This document shows, piece by piece, positions 43,564 through 53,541 of a stretch of 64,000 bases of DNA. The stretch lies in contig NZ_VFNP01000001.1 in assembly GCF_006715635.1 (NCBI RefSeq), positions 3,906,001 through 3,970,000 of the forward strand. Direction: 5' to 3'. The notes below the pieces were generated by a model, which worked only from the letters and a program-made list of their open reading frames with translations, was not told where the DNA came from and made no database searches. Position 1 is the first letter of the stretch. Each line of letters begins with the position of its first letter. The stretch is from Streptomyces sp. SLBN-118. Lineage in GTDB: Bacteria; Actinomycetota; Actinomycetes; Streptomycetales; Streptomycetaceae. The position numbers and the translations under genes are program-made.

Positions 43564-45021
43564 TCAGCCCCGGAGCGAGGCCATCCAGGCCTCGACCTCG
43601 TCGGCCTGCCGCGGCAGCGCCGCCGACAGATTGCGGTTGCCGTCCGCGGTCACCAGGATGTCGTCCTCGATCCGGACGCCGATGCCGCGGTACTCCTCCG
43701 GCACGGTCAGGTCGTCCGCCTGGAAGTAGAGCCCGGGCTCCACCGTCAGACACATGCCCGGCTCCAGGGTCCCGTCGACATAGGCCTCGGTGCGCGCGGC
43801 GGCGCAGTCGTGGACGTCCATGCCGAGCATGTGGCCGGTGCCGTGCAGCGTCCAGCGGCGCTGCAGACCCAGCTCGAGCACCCGCTCCACCGGGCCCTCG
43901 AGCAGCCCCCAGTCGACGAGCTTCTCGGCAAGCACCCGCTGGGAGGCATCGTGGAAGTCGCGGTACTTGGCACCCGGCTTCACGGCCGCGATGCCGGCTT
44001 CCTGGGACTCGTACACCGCGTCGTAGATCTTGCGCTGCAGTTCGTTGAAGCGGCCGTTGATCGGCAGCGTGCGCGTGATGTCCGCGGTGTAGAGGGTGTG
44101 GGTCTCCACGCCGGCATCCAGCAGCAGCAGCTCGCCGGAGCGGACCGGGCCGTCGTTGCGCACCCAGTGCAGGGTGGTCGCGTGCGGTCCTGCGGCGCAG
44201 ATCGAGCCGTAACCGATGTCGTTGCCCTCGACTCGGGCGCGCAGAAAGAAGGTGCCCTCGATGTACCGCTCGCTGGTCGCCTCGGCCTTGTCCAGGACCC
44301 TGACGACGTCCTCGAAGCCGCGCGCGGTGGAGTCGCACGCCTTCTGGAGCTCGCCGATCTCGAACTCGTCCTTCACGGCACGCGCCTCGGAGAGGTAGAC
44401 GCGCAGTTCCTCGTCGCGCTCCGCGGTGACCTTGTCGGTCAGTGCCGTCTCGATATCCGCGTCGTGGCCGCGCACGACGCGGACCGGGCCCCTCGCCTCG
44501 CGCAGCTTCTCCGGAAGTTTGCGCACGTCCTTGGCCGGGATGCCGAGCAGCTTCTCGGCCTCGGCCAGGGAGTGACGGCGGCCGACCCACAGCTCGCCCT
44601 GGCCCGACAGCCAGAACTCGCCGTCCTCACGGTTGGAGCGCGGCAGCAGATAGATGGTGGCCCTGTGCGCGCCGTTCCTGGGCTCCAGAACCAGGACGCC
44701 GTCCTCGGTCAGGTCGCCGGTGAGGTACGCGTACTCGGTGGAGGCACGGAAGGAGTACTCGGTGTCATTGGAGCGGGTCTTCAGGTTGCCCGCCGGGATC
44801 ACCAGGCGCTCGCCGGGAAAACGCGCCGACAGTGCGGCACGGCGGGCGGCGGTCTGCGAGGCCTGCGCGATGGGCTCCAGGTCGCGCAGCTCGGTGTCGG
44901 CCCAGCCCGTCGTCATGTTCTCGGCGAGCTCGTCGGACACGCCCGGGTACAGGCCGTTCTTACGCTGCTTGATCGGCTGCTCTTCTTCTTCCGGGGTCTC
45001 CGGGGGGAGCTCCTCGGCCAC
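43564..45021 (-). CDS. pepP: Xaa-Pro aminopeptidase (aminopeptidase P)
   Basis: M24B metallopeptidase, 485 residues, removing N-terminal residues next to proline. After a charged start the creatinase N-domain contains LVIPAGNLKTRSNDTEYSFR and YAYLTGDLTEDGVLVLEP. The catalytic domain has LLLLDAGVETHTLYTADITR (two Asp ligands), TLHGTGHMLGMDVHD (His), LEPGMCLTVEPGLYFQ (Glu) and IGVRIEDDILVT (Glu). All five metal ligands are in place. Start ATG at 45021 has GAGGCAG upstream. It is convergent with the small ATPase gene and separated from the PP2C-like phosphatase by 131 bases. Confidence 0.96.
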   Translation of the reverse strand: MAEELPPETPEEEEQPIKQRKNGLYPGVSDELAENMTTGWADTELRDLEPIAQASQTAARRAALSARFPGERLVIPAGNLKTRSNDTEYSFRASTEYAYLTGDLTEDGVLVLEPRNGAHRATIYLLPRSNREDGEFWLSGQGELWVGRRHSLAEAEKLLGIPAKDVRKLPEKLREARGPVRVVRGHDADIETALTDKVTAERDEELRVYLSEARAVKDEFEIGELQKACDSTARGFEDVVRVLDKAEATSERYIEGTFFLRARVEGNDIGYGSICAAGPHATTLHWVRNDGPVRSGELLLLDAGVETHTLYTADITRTLPINGRFNELQRKIYDAVYESQEAGIAAVKPGAKYRDFHDASQRVLAEKLVDWGLLEGPVERVLELGLQRRWTLHGTGHMLGMDVHDCAAARTEAYVDGTLEPGMCLTVEPGLYFQADDLTVPEEYRGIGVRIEDDILVTADGNRNLSAALPRQADEVEAWMASLRG

Positions 45022-45152
45022 GTCTGCCTCCTGGGCCTGTCGGCCTTTCCTGATACGAAACTGGACCTCCCCTGGCTTCAGCCTGGGGCGACTCCACCAT
45101 CGTATGTGTGAGCGGAAGACGGCCAGGCGTCCTGTGGAAAAGGCGTGAGGAA

Positions 45153-46703
45153 TCAGTCAAAACGGGCGGCGAGCAACACCACGTCCTCACCGGTGTCGGC
45201 TTCGTCGAGACCCTCCGGCAGCACCGTGCGCAGCACATGCTCGGCGACGGCTCCGGGGTCGTCGCGCAGCGACTTCGGCACGCTCGCGGCCGCCGCGTGC
45301 AGCCGGGCGAAAGCCCGGTCCATGGGGTCACCGGTACGCCGCAGCAGCCCGTCCGTGTAGAGAAGCACCGTTTCTCCGGGCTCGATCGCGAGCTCCACGC
45401 TCGGCGCCTCCCAGCAGGCGAGCATCCCCAACGGTGCGGACAGGGACGTCTCGACGAACTCGGTACGCCGCTCCCCGACCACCAGCGGCGGTGTGTGCCC
45501 GGCCCCGGCCAGCACGATCTTTCTGTCGGCGGGCTCCGCGTAAGCGAAGAGCGCGGTCGCGGTACGGGCCGGTTCCGTCAGCCGCAGCAGCAGCTCCAGA
45601 TCGGACAGTACGGCGACGGGGTCCTCGCCCTCCATCACGGCGTACGCCCTGAGGGAAGCGCGCAGCCTTCCCATCGCGGCCAGCGCACTGGGGCCCGATC
45701 CGCTGACCGATCCGACCGCGAGTCCCAGCGCGCCCTCGGGCAGCGGCAGCGCGTCGTACCAGTCGCCACCGCCATGGGGAGTGGTGCGGTGTCTGACGGC
45801 GAGCCGGACGCCGGGCACCCGGGGCAGCCGGCTGGGCAGCAGCTCCTCGGCCACGGTGGCCACCGTGGCACGCGCCTGCTCCAGCTCGACGAGCCGGGCC
45901 AGATGCTCGTTGGCGTAGCGCATATAGAGCCCGACCAGGTGGCACTGGCGCTCCACCGGGGTGGCGGGCTCGTCGTACATCCACACGGCGGCGCCGAGCG
46001 TTCCGGCCGCATCCGAGGCGAGCGGCACGGTGTAACTGGCGGCATAGCCGAGGCGGACGACGACCTCGCGCAGGCGGGTGTCGAGCGTCTTGTCGCCGAG
46101 CAGATCCGGATGGGCGACTGCCTCGGGCAGGCCGCCCGGGCCCGGCCGTCCGTCCGGGAGGCGGCCGTCGAGGATCCGCCCGTGGGCGGTCGCGGAGCGC
46201 GGCACCGTCTCGATATGGCCAAGTTCGGCATGGGTGAACCCGAGGCCCTTGGTGAGGGCGGGACCGCGGTCCGGCTCGAAACAGTCGGCTCGCGAGACGA
46301 CGGTGGCGGGTTCGAGTACGACCAGGCCGCGGCGCGCGCCGACCAGGGCGGCACCCGCGCGCAGCAGTTCATGCAGGGCGTCGTCGAGTGAAGCGGTCCG
46401 GACCAGGCGCTCGGTGAGTTCGTGGAGGGTGGTCAGGTCGGAGACCCAGCCTGCAAGCCGGTCCTGAATGACCGCTCCGGGAGGGGCCGGCACAGCGGGG
46501 ATGGCGGGCAGGGAGGCGGCAGTGTGCGCGGGGTTGGGAACCGCTGAATCGATTCCAGCCACTTTCGGCAGGTGAGAGGGGCTCATGGCAGCCGGCTTTC
46601 CGACTGGTGCGTTTTGCTCAATAGCATCGCAAACCCCCATGTCATTCTGCGCCGCTATCAATGCATCCACATGTACACGCACAAGTAAGGGGATGTCCAG
46701 CAT
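45153..46703 (-). CDS. PP2C-type (SpoIIE-like) protein phosphatase with GAF domain
   Basis: A 516-residue regulator with a disordered Pro/Ala-rich start (about residues 1-80), a GAF-like sensor domain (LHELTERLVRTASLDDALHE to DEPATPVERQCHLVGLYMRY) and a PPM/SpoIIE phosphatase domain beginning with LLPSRLPRVPGVRLAVRHRT, GGGDWYDALPLPEGALGLAVG, TATALFAYAEPADRKI, AGHTPPLVV and VLLYTDGLLRR. The metal-binding Asp residues of GGDWYD and YTDGL are present, so it is probably active, presumably on an anti-sigma antagonist. The N-terminus is uncertain; the ATG at 46703 has no obvious ribosome binding site. Confidence 0.88.
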   Translation of the reverse strand: MLDIPLLVRVHVDALIAAQNDMGVCDAIEQNAPVGKPAAMSPSHLPKVAGIDSAVPNPAHTAASLPAIPAVPAPPGAVIQDRLAGWVSDLTTLHELTERLVRTASLDDALHELLRAGAALVGARRGLVVLEPATVVSRADCFEPDRGPALTKGLGFTHAELGHIETVPRSATAHGRILDGRLPDGRPGPGGLPEAVAHPDLLGDKTLDTRLREVVVRLGYAASYTVPLASDAAGTLGAAVWMYDEPATPVERQCHLVGLYMRYANEHLARLVELEQARATVATVAEELLPSRLPRVPGVRLAVRHRTTPHGGGDWYDALPLPEGALGLAVGSVSGSGPSALAAMGRLRASLRAYAVMEGEDPVAVLSDLELLLRLTEPARTATALFAYAEPADRKIVLAGAGHTPPLVVGERRTEFVETSLSAPLGMLACWEAPSVELAIEPGETVLLYTDGLLRRTGDPMDRAFARLHAAAASVPKSLRDDPGAVAEHVLRTVLPEGLDEADTGEDVVLLAARFD

Positions 46704-47191
46704 TGGACCAGTGGGATCGATGGTGTCTACGTGACCTTGAACTTGGCCGAAAAAAGCACCCCAGGGCGGTCAATTGAGGTCGACTGAGGACTGTTCGGCA
46801 AGGGGGATCCTCCCCGGGCGAAGCCCGAGGGGGAGTCATTCCAAGTGGTGATGGGTACCTAAACGGTGATGGCCAGGGGCAGTTGAGATCGCCCCGGAAC
46901 CTGGCGACGGGCCCGGGCGTCCTAACAGCCGGAGGCCGCGCCTCATCCCCGAGTGGCGGGGAAAAGTTCAGCGGGACTGCAAGCGCCAGGCGCGCGCCAC
47001 CCCTCGCCACGCGTTTAATGGACTACAGCCCACGTTCGGCCCCCGGGCGGCGATCCTGCCGCAGGCGAAGAGGCGGGCCGCCCATGCCACCGGCAAGGGG
47101 CGGCGATGCGCCGACTGTACGCACAGTGAAGAGCTGCACACGTCGTGTGATGTGGTGGACCTCGGCGTTCAACGGAAAGGAACGAGCGCTC
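46704..47191. other. Divergent intergenic region with GC-rich hairpin
   Basis: There are 488 bases between two divergent genes and no convincing gene inside. A hairpin CCCCGGGC-GAA-GCCCGAGGGG lies at about 46813-46833, followed by a second GC-rich dyad around 46890-46960. The structured leader in front of the prim-pol gene could be regulatory, but it matches no riboswitch that I recognise. Confidence 0.5.
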
Positions 47192-47875
47192 ATGCGCGAG
47201 ATCCTCGGAAGGCGACGCAGGCTCCGGTTCCGGCGCAAGAGGGGGCCCGTCCAGCTGGACGCGGCGCTCACCTGCGCCGCCGAGTGGCAATGGCCCGTAC
47301 TCCCTGGTGTAGGACTGAAAGCGGCCGGAAGTCGCGGTGACCGCGGGCGCGGCTGCGCCTGCCCCGATCCCGAGTGCGTCGTACCCGGCGCGCACCCCTT
47401 CGACCCCGGAATCCTCGCTGCGACGACGGACGAGCGGATGGTGCGCTGGTGGTGGACCAACCGGCCCACCGCTCCGGTCATGCTGGCCACCGGAGGGCGT
47501 GCGCCGTGTGCCGTGAGCCTGCCCGCCGTCGCCGGGGCGCGAGCCCTGTCGGCGCTGGACCGGATGGGCATGCGCCTCGGCCCGGTGGTGGCGACGCCCA
47601 CCCGCTGGTCCCTGCTGGTGGCTCCCTACACCCTCGAACGGCTCGGTGAACTTCTCTTCGTCAAGGACTGCGTGCCCAGTTCACTGCGCTTCCACGGAGA
47701 GGGCGGCTATCTCGTGCTGCCGCCCTCGCAGGCCGGGACCGGACAGGTGCGCTGGGAACGCGCGCCGCTGCCCGGCTCCTCGGCTCCCTGGCTGCCGGAT
47801 GTGGAGGCGGTGGTGGACGCGCTGGTCGAGGCGAGCACCAGCGCACCGGACGGCGGCAGCCGTCTCGCGTACTGA
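47192..47875 (+). CDS. Prim-pol-like protein (bifunctional DNA primase/polymerase N-terminal type)
   Basis: A 227-residue protein of the archaeo-eukaryotic primase-polymerase class as annotated in Streptomyces. It has a basic start (MREILGRRRRLRFRRKRGPV), ALTCAAEWQWPVLPGVGLKA, a Cys-containing loop CACPDPECVVPGAHPFD (possible zinc binding) and the later VATPTRWSLLVAPYT and LRFHGEGGYLVLPPSQ, where a His/Gly motif corresponds to the primase active site. The usual Asp pair is not obvious here, so it may be a non-catalytic version. AAAGGAACG lies upstream of the ATG. A related gene at 57186 has clearer active-site residues. Confidence 0.72.
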   Translation: MREILGRRRRLRFRRKRGPVQLDAALTCAAEWQWPVLPGVGLKAAGSRGDRGRGCACPDPECVVPGAHPFDPGILAATTDERMVRWWWTNRPTAPVMLATGGRAPCAVSLPAVAGARALSALDRMGMRLGPVVATPTRWSLLVAPYTLERLGELLFVKDCVPSSLRFHGEGGYLVLPPSQAGTGQVRWERAPLPGSSAPWLPDVEAVVDALVEASTSAPDGGSRLAY

Positions 47876-48076
47876 CCCTTTTCTCTCGTACGGACGGTCT
47901 TACTGACCGCGCGTACTGAGGGTGCGCACTGATCCGGGCCGGCTCCGTCACTCGTACGGGTAGGAGCCGGCCCGAGTTGTACGGGAATTGGGCGCGCGGC
48001 ACCCCGGATGCACGCATTCCGTCGATATCTTCGGCCCACCGTCAACAATTTCCGCGCGCAGTCTTCAGGTGGACCC

Positions 48077-48715
48077 ATGAATCTCCGCATGATCGGGCTC
48101 TGCACTGTCGTGCTGTTCACCACGCTGCTGCCGCTGGCCGCGTCCGCCGGACCGAGCGACGGACTCTGGCCGGGATCCGGCGCAGCGCCGGACGAGGCGA
48201 AGCCGAAGAGCGATGCCCGGCGCGGGCCCGGCCTGCTCTCCGGGCTCGGCTCCGCCAAAGCGCCGGGCGGAGGTCCGGGCGAAAGGGCCGGGGGCGGGGC
48301 AGGCGCTTCCGACACCTCCGACGCCGCCGAGCCCTCACATGTGACCGGAGCCACTGCCCCGCAGACATCGGCCCGATGTGGGCCGGAACTCACCTCTCCC
48401 GAAGGCGTCGAGGCACAGACCTGCGTACTGAGAGAGGGGCGCGACACCTGGGCGCGTACCTACTACCGCAATGCCACCGGCGAGGAATTGAGTTCCGTAC
48501 TCACTCTGATGGGGCCCGGCGGGCGCACTTTGCAGACCAACTGTGTGGTCGAGGCGGGCGATGAACCGAACGCCTGTGAGACGCCCCGTGAGCCTTCTCG
48601 TGGGCCTGTTGCGCAGTATTCGGCGGTGGCGGAGTTCGCGACTGCGGATGAGGCGGGCGACGGGCCGCTGCTGCTGCGATCAGGGAGCAACTCGGCTGCT
48701 CCGGTGAGCCGTTGA
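48077..48715 (+). CDS. Secreted protein of unknown function
   Basis: A 212-residue protein with a clear signal peptide (MNLRMIGLCTVVLFTTLLPL then AASAG). The mature part is Gly/Ala/Pro-rich and low-complexity up to residue 95, followed by a small globular domain with four cysteines (SARCGPELTSPEGVEAQTC, TLQTNCVVEAGDEPNACET), enough for two disulphides. It is not a family I recognise. The start follows AGGTGG. It is a single gene ending just before a strong hairpin terminator. Confidence 0.75.
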   Translation: MNLRMIGLCTVVLFTTLLPLAASAGPSDGLWPGSGAAPDEAKPKSDARRGPGLLSGLGSAKAPGGGPGERAGGGAGASDTSDAAEPSHVTGATAPQTSARCGPELTSPEGVEAQTCVLREGRDTWARTYYRNATGEELSSVLTLMGPGGRTLQTNCVVEAGDEPNACETPREPSRGPVAQYSAVAEFATADEAGDGPLLLRSGSNSAAPVSR

Positions 48716-48743
48716 GGAATGAGCCATTCCGCGAAATGGAAGC

Positions 48744-48783
48744 GCCCGGTCGCTGGCGACGGGGGATGCACCAGCGACCGGGC
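48744..48783. terminator. Strong terminator between convergent genes
   Basis: GCCCGGTCGCTGG and CCAGCGACCGGGC make a perfect 13-pair stem with a 14-base loop. It lies 28 bases after the secreted-protein stop and is followed by the convergent DUF5926 gene. Confidence 0.85.
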
Positions 48784-48908
48784 TTCTAGAACGGTAACAA
48801 GAGATCGGCAGTTCGCAAATTCGATCTCGGGTATTCGGACAGGGATTTACCTGCCGATCGGGCGAGTTGTGACTGGAGTCACCTATCGGTCGACAGAAAC
48901 CGTCACTC

Positions 48909-49877
48909 TCAGCTCAGCGTGACCTGGCGGTTGGTGAGTCCGCCGCGCGCCCTGCGCTCCTCCGCGGTCAGCGGTGCGTCCGTCTGAAGAGCCTTGGCCA
49001 GTCGCTCGGCGAGCTCGGCCGCGGGCTTCTCGCACTCTTCGGCGCCCATCCCGCTCGGCAGGTCCCAGACCGGGACCATCAGGCCGTGCGCGCGGAAGGA
49101 GCCGACCAGCCGGGTGCCCTCGCCGAGCGAGGAGGTGCCTTGGGCGTGGAGCCGGGCGAGCGCGTCGAGGAGCTGCTCCTCGGGGTGCGGCATGACCCAG
49201 CGCAAATGGTTCTTCTCCGGGGTCTCGCACCAGTAGGCGGCGTCGACGCCGGAGAGCTTCACGGTCGGGATCGCAGCGGCGTTCGCGCGCTCCAGCGAGG
49301 CGGAGACCTCGGGGCTGGCATTGTCCGCGGAGTCCGGGATCCAGAACTCGAAGCCGGAGTGGACGACCGGCTCGAACGCGGCGCTCTCGTCGAGGAGGTC
49401 CTGCAGGCGCGGGCCGTCGGCGGGCACCCGCTGGGCGGCGACCGGGGTGCCGGGCTGGGTGCTCAGCGCACGCCGGAGCGTATTGGCGAGATCGCGACTC
49501 AGATCGCCCGACGACGTGTCGTTCTGCAGGCCGAGCAGCACGGAGCCGTCGTCGCGGCGCAGCGCGGGCCAGGCCATCGGCAGGACGGTCGCCAGGGTCA
49601 CCGACGGCACGTCCTCGGGCAGTTCGCCCTTCAGGGTCAGCTCCACGGTCGCGGCGGGCACCAGCTCGCGCAGGGCGACCCAGTCGCACTCGCCGGGCAG
49701 GCCCTCGAACGGGCGCTGGACCAGCTCGGTCACGGCGTGCGCGGCGGCCCGGCCGTGACAGGCCTTGTAGCGGCGGCCCGATCCGCACGGGCAGGGCTCG
49801 CGGGCCCCGACGACCGGAATCTCCCCGCTCTCGGTCCGGGGCTTGGCGGCCTTCGTCTGGGGGCGCTTCTTGGCCAT
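48909..49877 (-). CDS. DUF5926 family protein with SEC-C zinc motif
   Basis: A 322-residue cytosolic protein. The N-terminal [17 protein letters not shown] is a SEC-C zinc-binding motif with the C-x-C-x8-C-H layout found at the end of SecA. The rest is the DUF5926 domain, conserved in Streptomyces, with [20 protein letters not shown] and [21 protein letters not shown]. The function is unknown; SEC-C domains bind ribosomes or SecB-type partners elsewhere. Start ATG 49877 opens [12 protein letters not shown]. The next gene on the strand is an RsbW-like ATPase 193 bases upstream. Confidence 0.87.
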   Translation of the reverse strand: MAKKRPQTKAAKPRTESGEIPVVGAREPCPCGSGRRYKACHGRAAAHAVTELVQRPFEGLPGECDWVALRELVPAATVELTLKGELPEDVPSVTLATVLPMAWPALRRDDGSVLLGLQNDTSSGDLSRDLANTLRRALSTQPGTPVAAQRVPADGPRLQDLLDESAAFEPVVHSGFEFWIPDSADNASPEVSASLERANAAAIPTVKLSGVDAAYWCETPEKNHLRWVMPHPEEQLLDALARLHAQGTSSLGEGTRLVGSFRAHGLMVPVWDLPSGMGAEECEKPAAELAERLAKALQTDAPLTAEERRARGGLTNRQVTLS

Positions 49878-50070
49878 GGTGTGGCTTTCTCCCGACTGCG
49901 GTGGTGCTGTGTCGGGCGCGAGCCTAGTCCTCTGTCGCCGTAACGGGGGAGCAGCGGCCCACAAGGCGCGGCGGGTGCGCCGAACCGGTGGTGCCCGTTC
50001 CGCTCCCCGTTCCCCCCGCTCCCCCTCGCGCTCCCGCCTGAGGCGGGGCTTTCGGACGCGGCTTCCAGTC

Positions 50071-50583
50071 TCAGTCGAGGTCGTCGTACGAGTCCGCGAA
50101 GTCGAAGCCGGGCCCGGCGACGCGCGTAGCGAAATCCTCGCGACGGTGTCCTTCGGTGACAATCACCCACACCGTGACCTCACCGGCCGCACTGTCCCGG
50201 ACACCCCAGTCCTGGGCGAGCGCGCTGATGATGTTCAGCCCCCGGCCGCCTCGTGCGGTGACCGAGGGCGTGGCCGGAACCGGTCGGGTCGGACCACCTC
50301 CGTCCGTCACTTCCACGGTGAGCCGGCCGACTGTGTCGACTCGCCAAGCTGCACGGATGTCGCCGTCACCCACCTCGGCGTGGCCCAGCGGCCTGCCATG
50401 ACGGCATGCGTTGCTGAGAAGCTCGGAAAGGATAAGAACTGCATCGTCGACCACCGATTCGGGCACACCGCTGCTTCCCAATTGCTCACGCATCCGGTGT
50501 CGTGCCTCACCCACGCCCGCAGGGCCATGGGGTACGGCCATGCTCGACGACGTGGGCACCTCCTGTGCCACCACCAACGCCAC
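50071..50583 (-). CDS. RsbW-like ATP-binding protein (HATPase_c)
   Basis: A 170-residue GHKL-fold ATPase of the anti-sigma type. It has the N-box [19 protein letters not shown]1 [11 protein letters not shown], and G2 [18 protein letters not shown]. The start is GTG 50583, which follows an excellent AAAGGAGGTC ribosome binding site; the open frame continues 45 codons upstream without one. The C-terminal tail is acidic. Targets cannot be deduced; Streptomyces has dozens of such proteins. It is downstream of the GDPD gene on the same strand. Confidence 0.88.
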   Translation of the reverse strand: MALVVAQEVPTSSSMAVPHGPAGVGEARHRMREQLGSSGVPESVVDDAVLILSELLSNACRHGRPLGHAEVGDGDIRAAWRVDTVGRLTVEVTDGGGPTRPVPATPSVTARGGRGLNIISALAQDWGVRDSAAGEVTVWVIVTEGHRREDFATRVAGPGFDFADSYDDLD

Positions 50584-50723
50584 CCCCGAGACCTCCTTTG
50601 CCCCACGCCACGGTGTGAATGCCCCAATGGACTGGACCGGAAACCGGCCAAGGGCGGGCCAGTGACGCACTCGTAACCATCGAATACGGACCGAACGCGC
50701 CGGTGCACTCCCTGTCATCGGAG

Positions 50724-51524
50724 TCAGAGGCGACCCAACTGGGACAGGACCAGTTTGGGGCGATTGGTAATGATTGCCTCGACCCCCAGCCGGGCACAGA
50801 GCTCCACGTCCATCGGCTCATTGACCGTCCAGACGTGCACGCGATGGCCCGCACGGTGCAGCCGGTCGATATAGCCGGGTTGGTTGCGTACGATCCGCAT
50901 CCCCGGCCCCGCGATCCGCGCGCCCGCAGGCAGCCGTCCGTCGCGCAGCCGCGGAGTCACGAACTGCATCAGATAGACGGTGGGCAGATTCGGCGAGGCC
51001 GCGGCGACCCGGTGGAGGGAGCGGGCCGAGAAGCTCATGATCCGTACGGGCGAGGCGTCGGCCGTGACCGGATCGGCCAGCCCGAAGCGGCCGAGCAGTT
51101 GGATCAGCCGCTCCTCCACCTGGCCCGCCCAGCGGGTGGGGTGCTTGGTCTCGATGGCCAGCTCGATGTGGCGCCCCGAGTCGGCCACCAGCCCGAGCAG
51201 CCGCTCCAGCGTCAGTACGGATGTGAAGGACGGGTCTCCCCAGTCGGGGCTCTCCTCGCTGTCCTTCCACGACCCGAAGTCGAGGGCGGCGAGATCCGCG
51301 AGCTCCAGGGCCGAAACGGCGCCGCGGCCGTTGGACGTGCGGTTGATGCGCCGGTCGTGGACACAGACGAGATGACCGTCCGCGGTGAGTCGTACATCGC
51401 ACTCGAGGGCGTCCGCGCCGTCCTCGATCGCCTTCTTGTACGCGGCCAGCGTGTGCTCGGGCGCGTCCTCGGAGGCGCCTCGGTGGGCGACGACCTGGAT
51501 GTTGTGCTGTCGTGCTTGAGTCAC
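50724..51524 (-). CDS. Glycerophosphodiester phosphodiesterase
   Basis: A 266-residue TIM-barrel GDPD enzyme that releases glycerol 3-phosphate from deacylated phospholipids. Catalytic motifs are VVAHRGASEDAPEHTLAAY (His and Glu), DALECDVRLTADGHLVCVHD (metal Glu, Asp and second His), and the C-terminal HVWTVNEPMDVE. All are intact. There is no signal peptide, so it acts inside the cell. A GTG start at 51524 opens MTQARQHNIQ. It is transcribed away from the htrA-like gene, with which it shares a 242-base divergent region. Confidence 0.93.
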   Translation of the reverse strand: MTQARQHNIQVVAHRGASEDAPEHTLAAYKKAIEDGADALECDVRLTADGHLVCVHDRRINRTSNGRGAVSALELADLAALDFGSWKDSEESPDWGDPSFTSVLTLERLLGLVADSGRHIELAIETKHPTRWAGQVEERLIQLLGRFGLADPVTADASPVRIMSFSARSLHRVAAASPNLPTVYLMQFVTPRLRDGRLPAGARIAGPGMRIVRNQPGYIDRLHRAGHRVHVWTVNEPMDVELCARLGVEAIITNRPKLVLSQLGRL

Positions 51525-51766
51525 CGCGTCATGGTGTCACCGCAACGGGGTAGGCGGGTGCCGGGGGCCGTTTGTGTGTCACCCGCAGATCCGTCCGAGG
51601 GGAGTGCAGGATCTGTCCGGAGGCACTGGAGATGCGTCCGTTTTGTCGGACGTAAAGGATGGCAGAGACACGCACAGGTCCCGCTTACAGTGGCCTGACG
51701 TGCTGTGAGAAAAGCTGTCCGCAGACACCTGCACAGCGCCGACGTGGAACCTGAGGAGAAACCGCT

Positions 51767-53308
51767 GTGAGCACCGAGAACGAGGGCAACGAAGGCACCG
51801 CGGTACCGGCCGCCCCTTCCGTACCTCCTGTGCCGGCCGCTGCTCCCGCGGGCACCGCTGCGTCCGCCGAGGGAGCCGGGGCGGACCGGACTTCTCATAC
51901 GAACGGGGCCACCTACCCCGCCGAGCCGGCAGCGGCCGCGGTCGAGGAGCCCGGGCACTCCCCCCAGCCCGAGCCCGACACGGCGCCGCTGCCCGGTCCC
52001 GTACCCGCCGCCGCACCCTCCGGTGCCCAGCCCCACGGAGCGGGCTGGCCGCCGCCGCCCCCACTCCCCGCGTACGGAAGCGGCTCCCACGTGGGTGGCT
52101 CCCACGGGGGCGGTGACAGCGGAGGCGGCCCGCTCTGGGGAGCACCGCCCCAGGTCTCGGAGCCTCCGCGCCGGCGTTCCGGCGGCCTCGTCGCCGCCGT
52201 GCTCGTGGCAGCACTCGTCGCGGGCGGCGTCGGCGGTGGTATCGGCTACTGGGCAGCCGAGCACAACGACGACGGCATCGACTCGACCACGGTCTCCGCG
52301 GCCGACACCCCCAAGGACTTCAAGCGCGAGCCGGGCACCGTCGCCGCGGTCGCGGCCAAGGCGCTGCCGAGCGTTGTCACCATCGAGGCCAAGGCGGGCG
52401 GTGCCGGGGTCGGTGAGAGCGGTGAGAGTGAGGGCGGCACGGGCACCGGCTTCGTCTATGACAAGGAAGGCCACGTCCTCACCAACAACCACGTGGTGGC
52501 CTCCGCGGCTGACGGCGGCACTCTGTCCGTGACCTTCTCCAACGGCAAGGAGTACGACGCCGAAGTGATCGGCCGGGCGCAGGGGTACGACGTCGCCGTG
52601 CTGAAGCTGAAGAACGCGCCCTCGGGGCTGGACCCGCTGGCCCTCGGCAACTCTGAGCAGGTCGCCGTCGGCGACTCGACCATCGCGATCGGCGCGCCCT
52701 TCGGCCTGTCGAACACCGTCACCACCGGCATCATCAGCGCGAAGAACCGTCCGGTCGCCTCCGGCGACGGCTCCAGCGGCAAGAACTCGTACATGAGCGC
52801 TCTGCAGACCGATGCCTCCATCAACCCGGGCAACTCGGGCGGCCCGCTGCTCGACGCACGAGGCGCGGTCATCGGCATCAACTCCGCGATCCAGTCGGCG
52901 GGCAGCGGCCTTGGTCAGACGCAGGCGGGCTCGATCGGCCTCGGCTTCGCCATCCCGATCAACCAGGCGAAGAACGTCGCAGAGCAGCTGATCAAGACGG
53001 GCAAGCCGGTCTACCCGGTGATCGGCGCCACGGTCGACATGGCGGGCAAGGACGCCGGCGCCAAGATCGCCACCCAGAGCACGGGCGGGACCCCGGCGGT
53101 GTCCCCGAACGGCCCTGCCGCGAAGGCGGGCCTCAAGGCGGGCGACATCATCACCCAGTTCAACGGCAAGCCGGTGGACAGCGGTCCGACGCTGATCAGC
53201 GAGATCTGGAACCACAAGCCGGGCGACAAGGTGACCCTCACGTACGAGCGCGACGGCAAGGAACACACGGCGGAGGTCGTCCTGGGCAAGCGCACGGGCG
53301 ACAGCTGA
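51767..53308 (+). CDS. HtrA-like membrane-anchored serine protease with PDZ domain
   Basis: A 513-residue trypsin-type protease. Residues 1-135 are a Pro/Ala/Gly-rich cytoplasmic region, a single helix (GGLVAAVLVAALVAGGVGGGI) anchors it, and the extracytoplasmic protease has His in VLTNNHVVASA (about residue 240), Asp in GYDVAVLKL and nucleophile Ser in NPGNSGGPLLDA (about 356). A PDZ domain follows (AAKAGLKAGDIITQFNG then LISEIWNHKPGDKV). From memory it corresponds to the S. coelicolor HtrA-like protein SCO3977 that copes with misfolded secreted proteins. GTG start follows GAGGAGA. It is last before the tRNA-Ser(TGA) gene. Confidence 0.94.
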   Translation: MSTENEGNEGTAVPAAPSVPPVPAAAPAGTAASAEGAGADRTSHTNGATYPAEPAAAAVEEPGHSPQPEPDTAPLPGPVPAAAPSGAQPHGAGWPPPPPLPAYGSGSHVGGSHGGGDSGGGPLWGAPPQVSEPPRRRSGGLVAAVLVAALVAGGVGGGIGYWAAEHNDDGIDSTTVSAADTPKDFKREPGTVAAVAAKALPSVVTIEAKAGGAGVGESGESEGGTGTGFVYDKEGHVLTNNHVVASAADGGTLSVTFSNGKEYDAEVIGRAQGYDVAVLKLKNAPSGLDPLALGNSEQVAVGDSTIAIGAPFGLSNTVTTGIISAKNRPVASGDGSSGKNSYMSALQTDASINPGNSGGPLLDARGAVIGINSAIQSAGSGLGQTQAGSIGLGFAIPINQAKNVAEQLIKTGKPVYPVIGATVDMAGKDAGAKIATQSTGGTPAVSPNGPAAKAGLKAGDIITQFNGKPVDSGPTLISEIWNHKPGDKVTLTYERDGKEHTAEVVLGKRTGDS

Positions 53309-53450
53309 CCGTCGCTGCTCCTTCGGTACGGGAGAACCCTGCACCTCAGAGTTTCGGCACGGGCGAACGCGGTACGGGAGAACACTGCTGCGACGCACGA
53401 CGCGGGGCCGGTAGTCTGTAGCCCGCTCCGCCGCAGGTGGCCGGGGCGTG

Positions 53451-53537
53451 GGTGGGTTGCCCGAGCGGCCTAAGGGAACGGTCTTGAAAACCGTCGTGGC
53501 AGCGATGTCACCGTGGGTTCAAATCCCACACCCACCG
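53451..53537 (+). tRNA. tRNA-Ser (anticodon TGA)
   Basis: An 87-base class II tRNA: acceptor GGTGGGT with ACCCACC, D-arm CCCGAGCGGCCTAAGGG, anticodon TGA at 53485-53487 within CTTGAAA, long variable arm, T-arm GTGGGTTCAAATCCCAC. It decodes UCN serine codons. Accessory genes begin to its right. Confidence 0.96.
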
Positions 53538-53541
53538 CAGG

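Noticed and set aside
46860..47000. Cyclic-di-AMP or cobalamin riboswitch in front of the prim-pol gene
   Set aside because: The sequence lacks the conserved core strings of either class.
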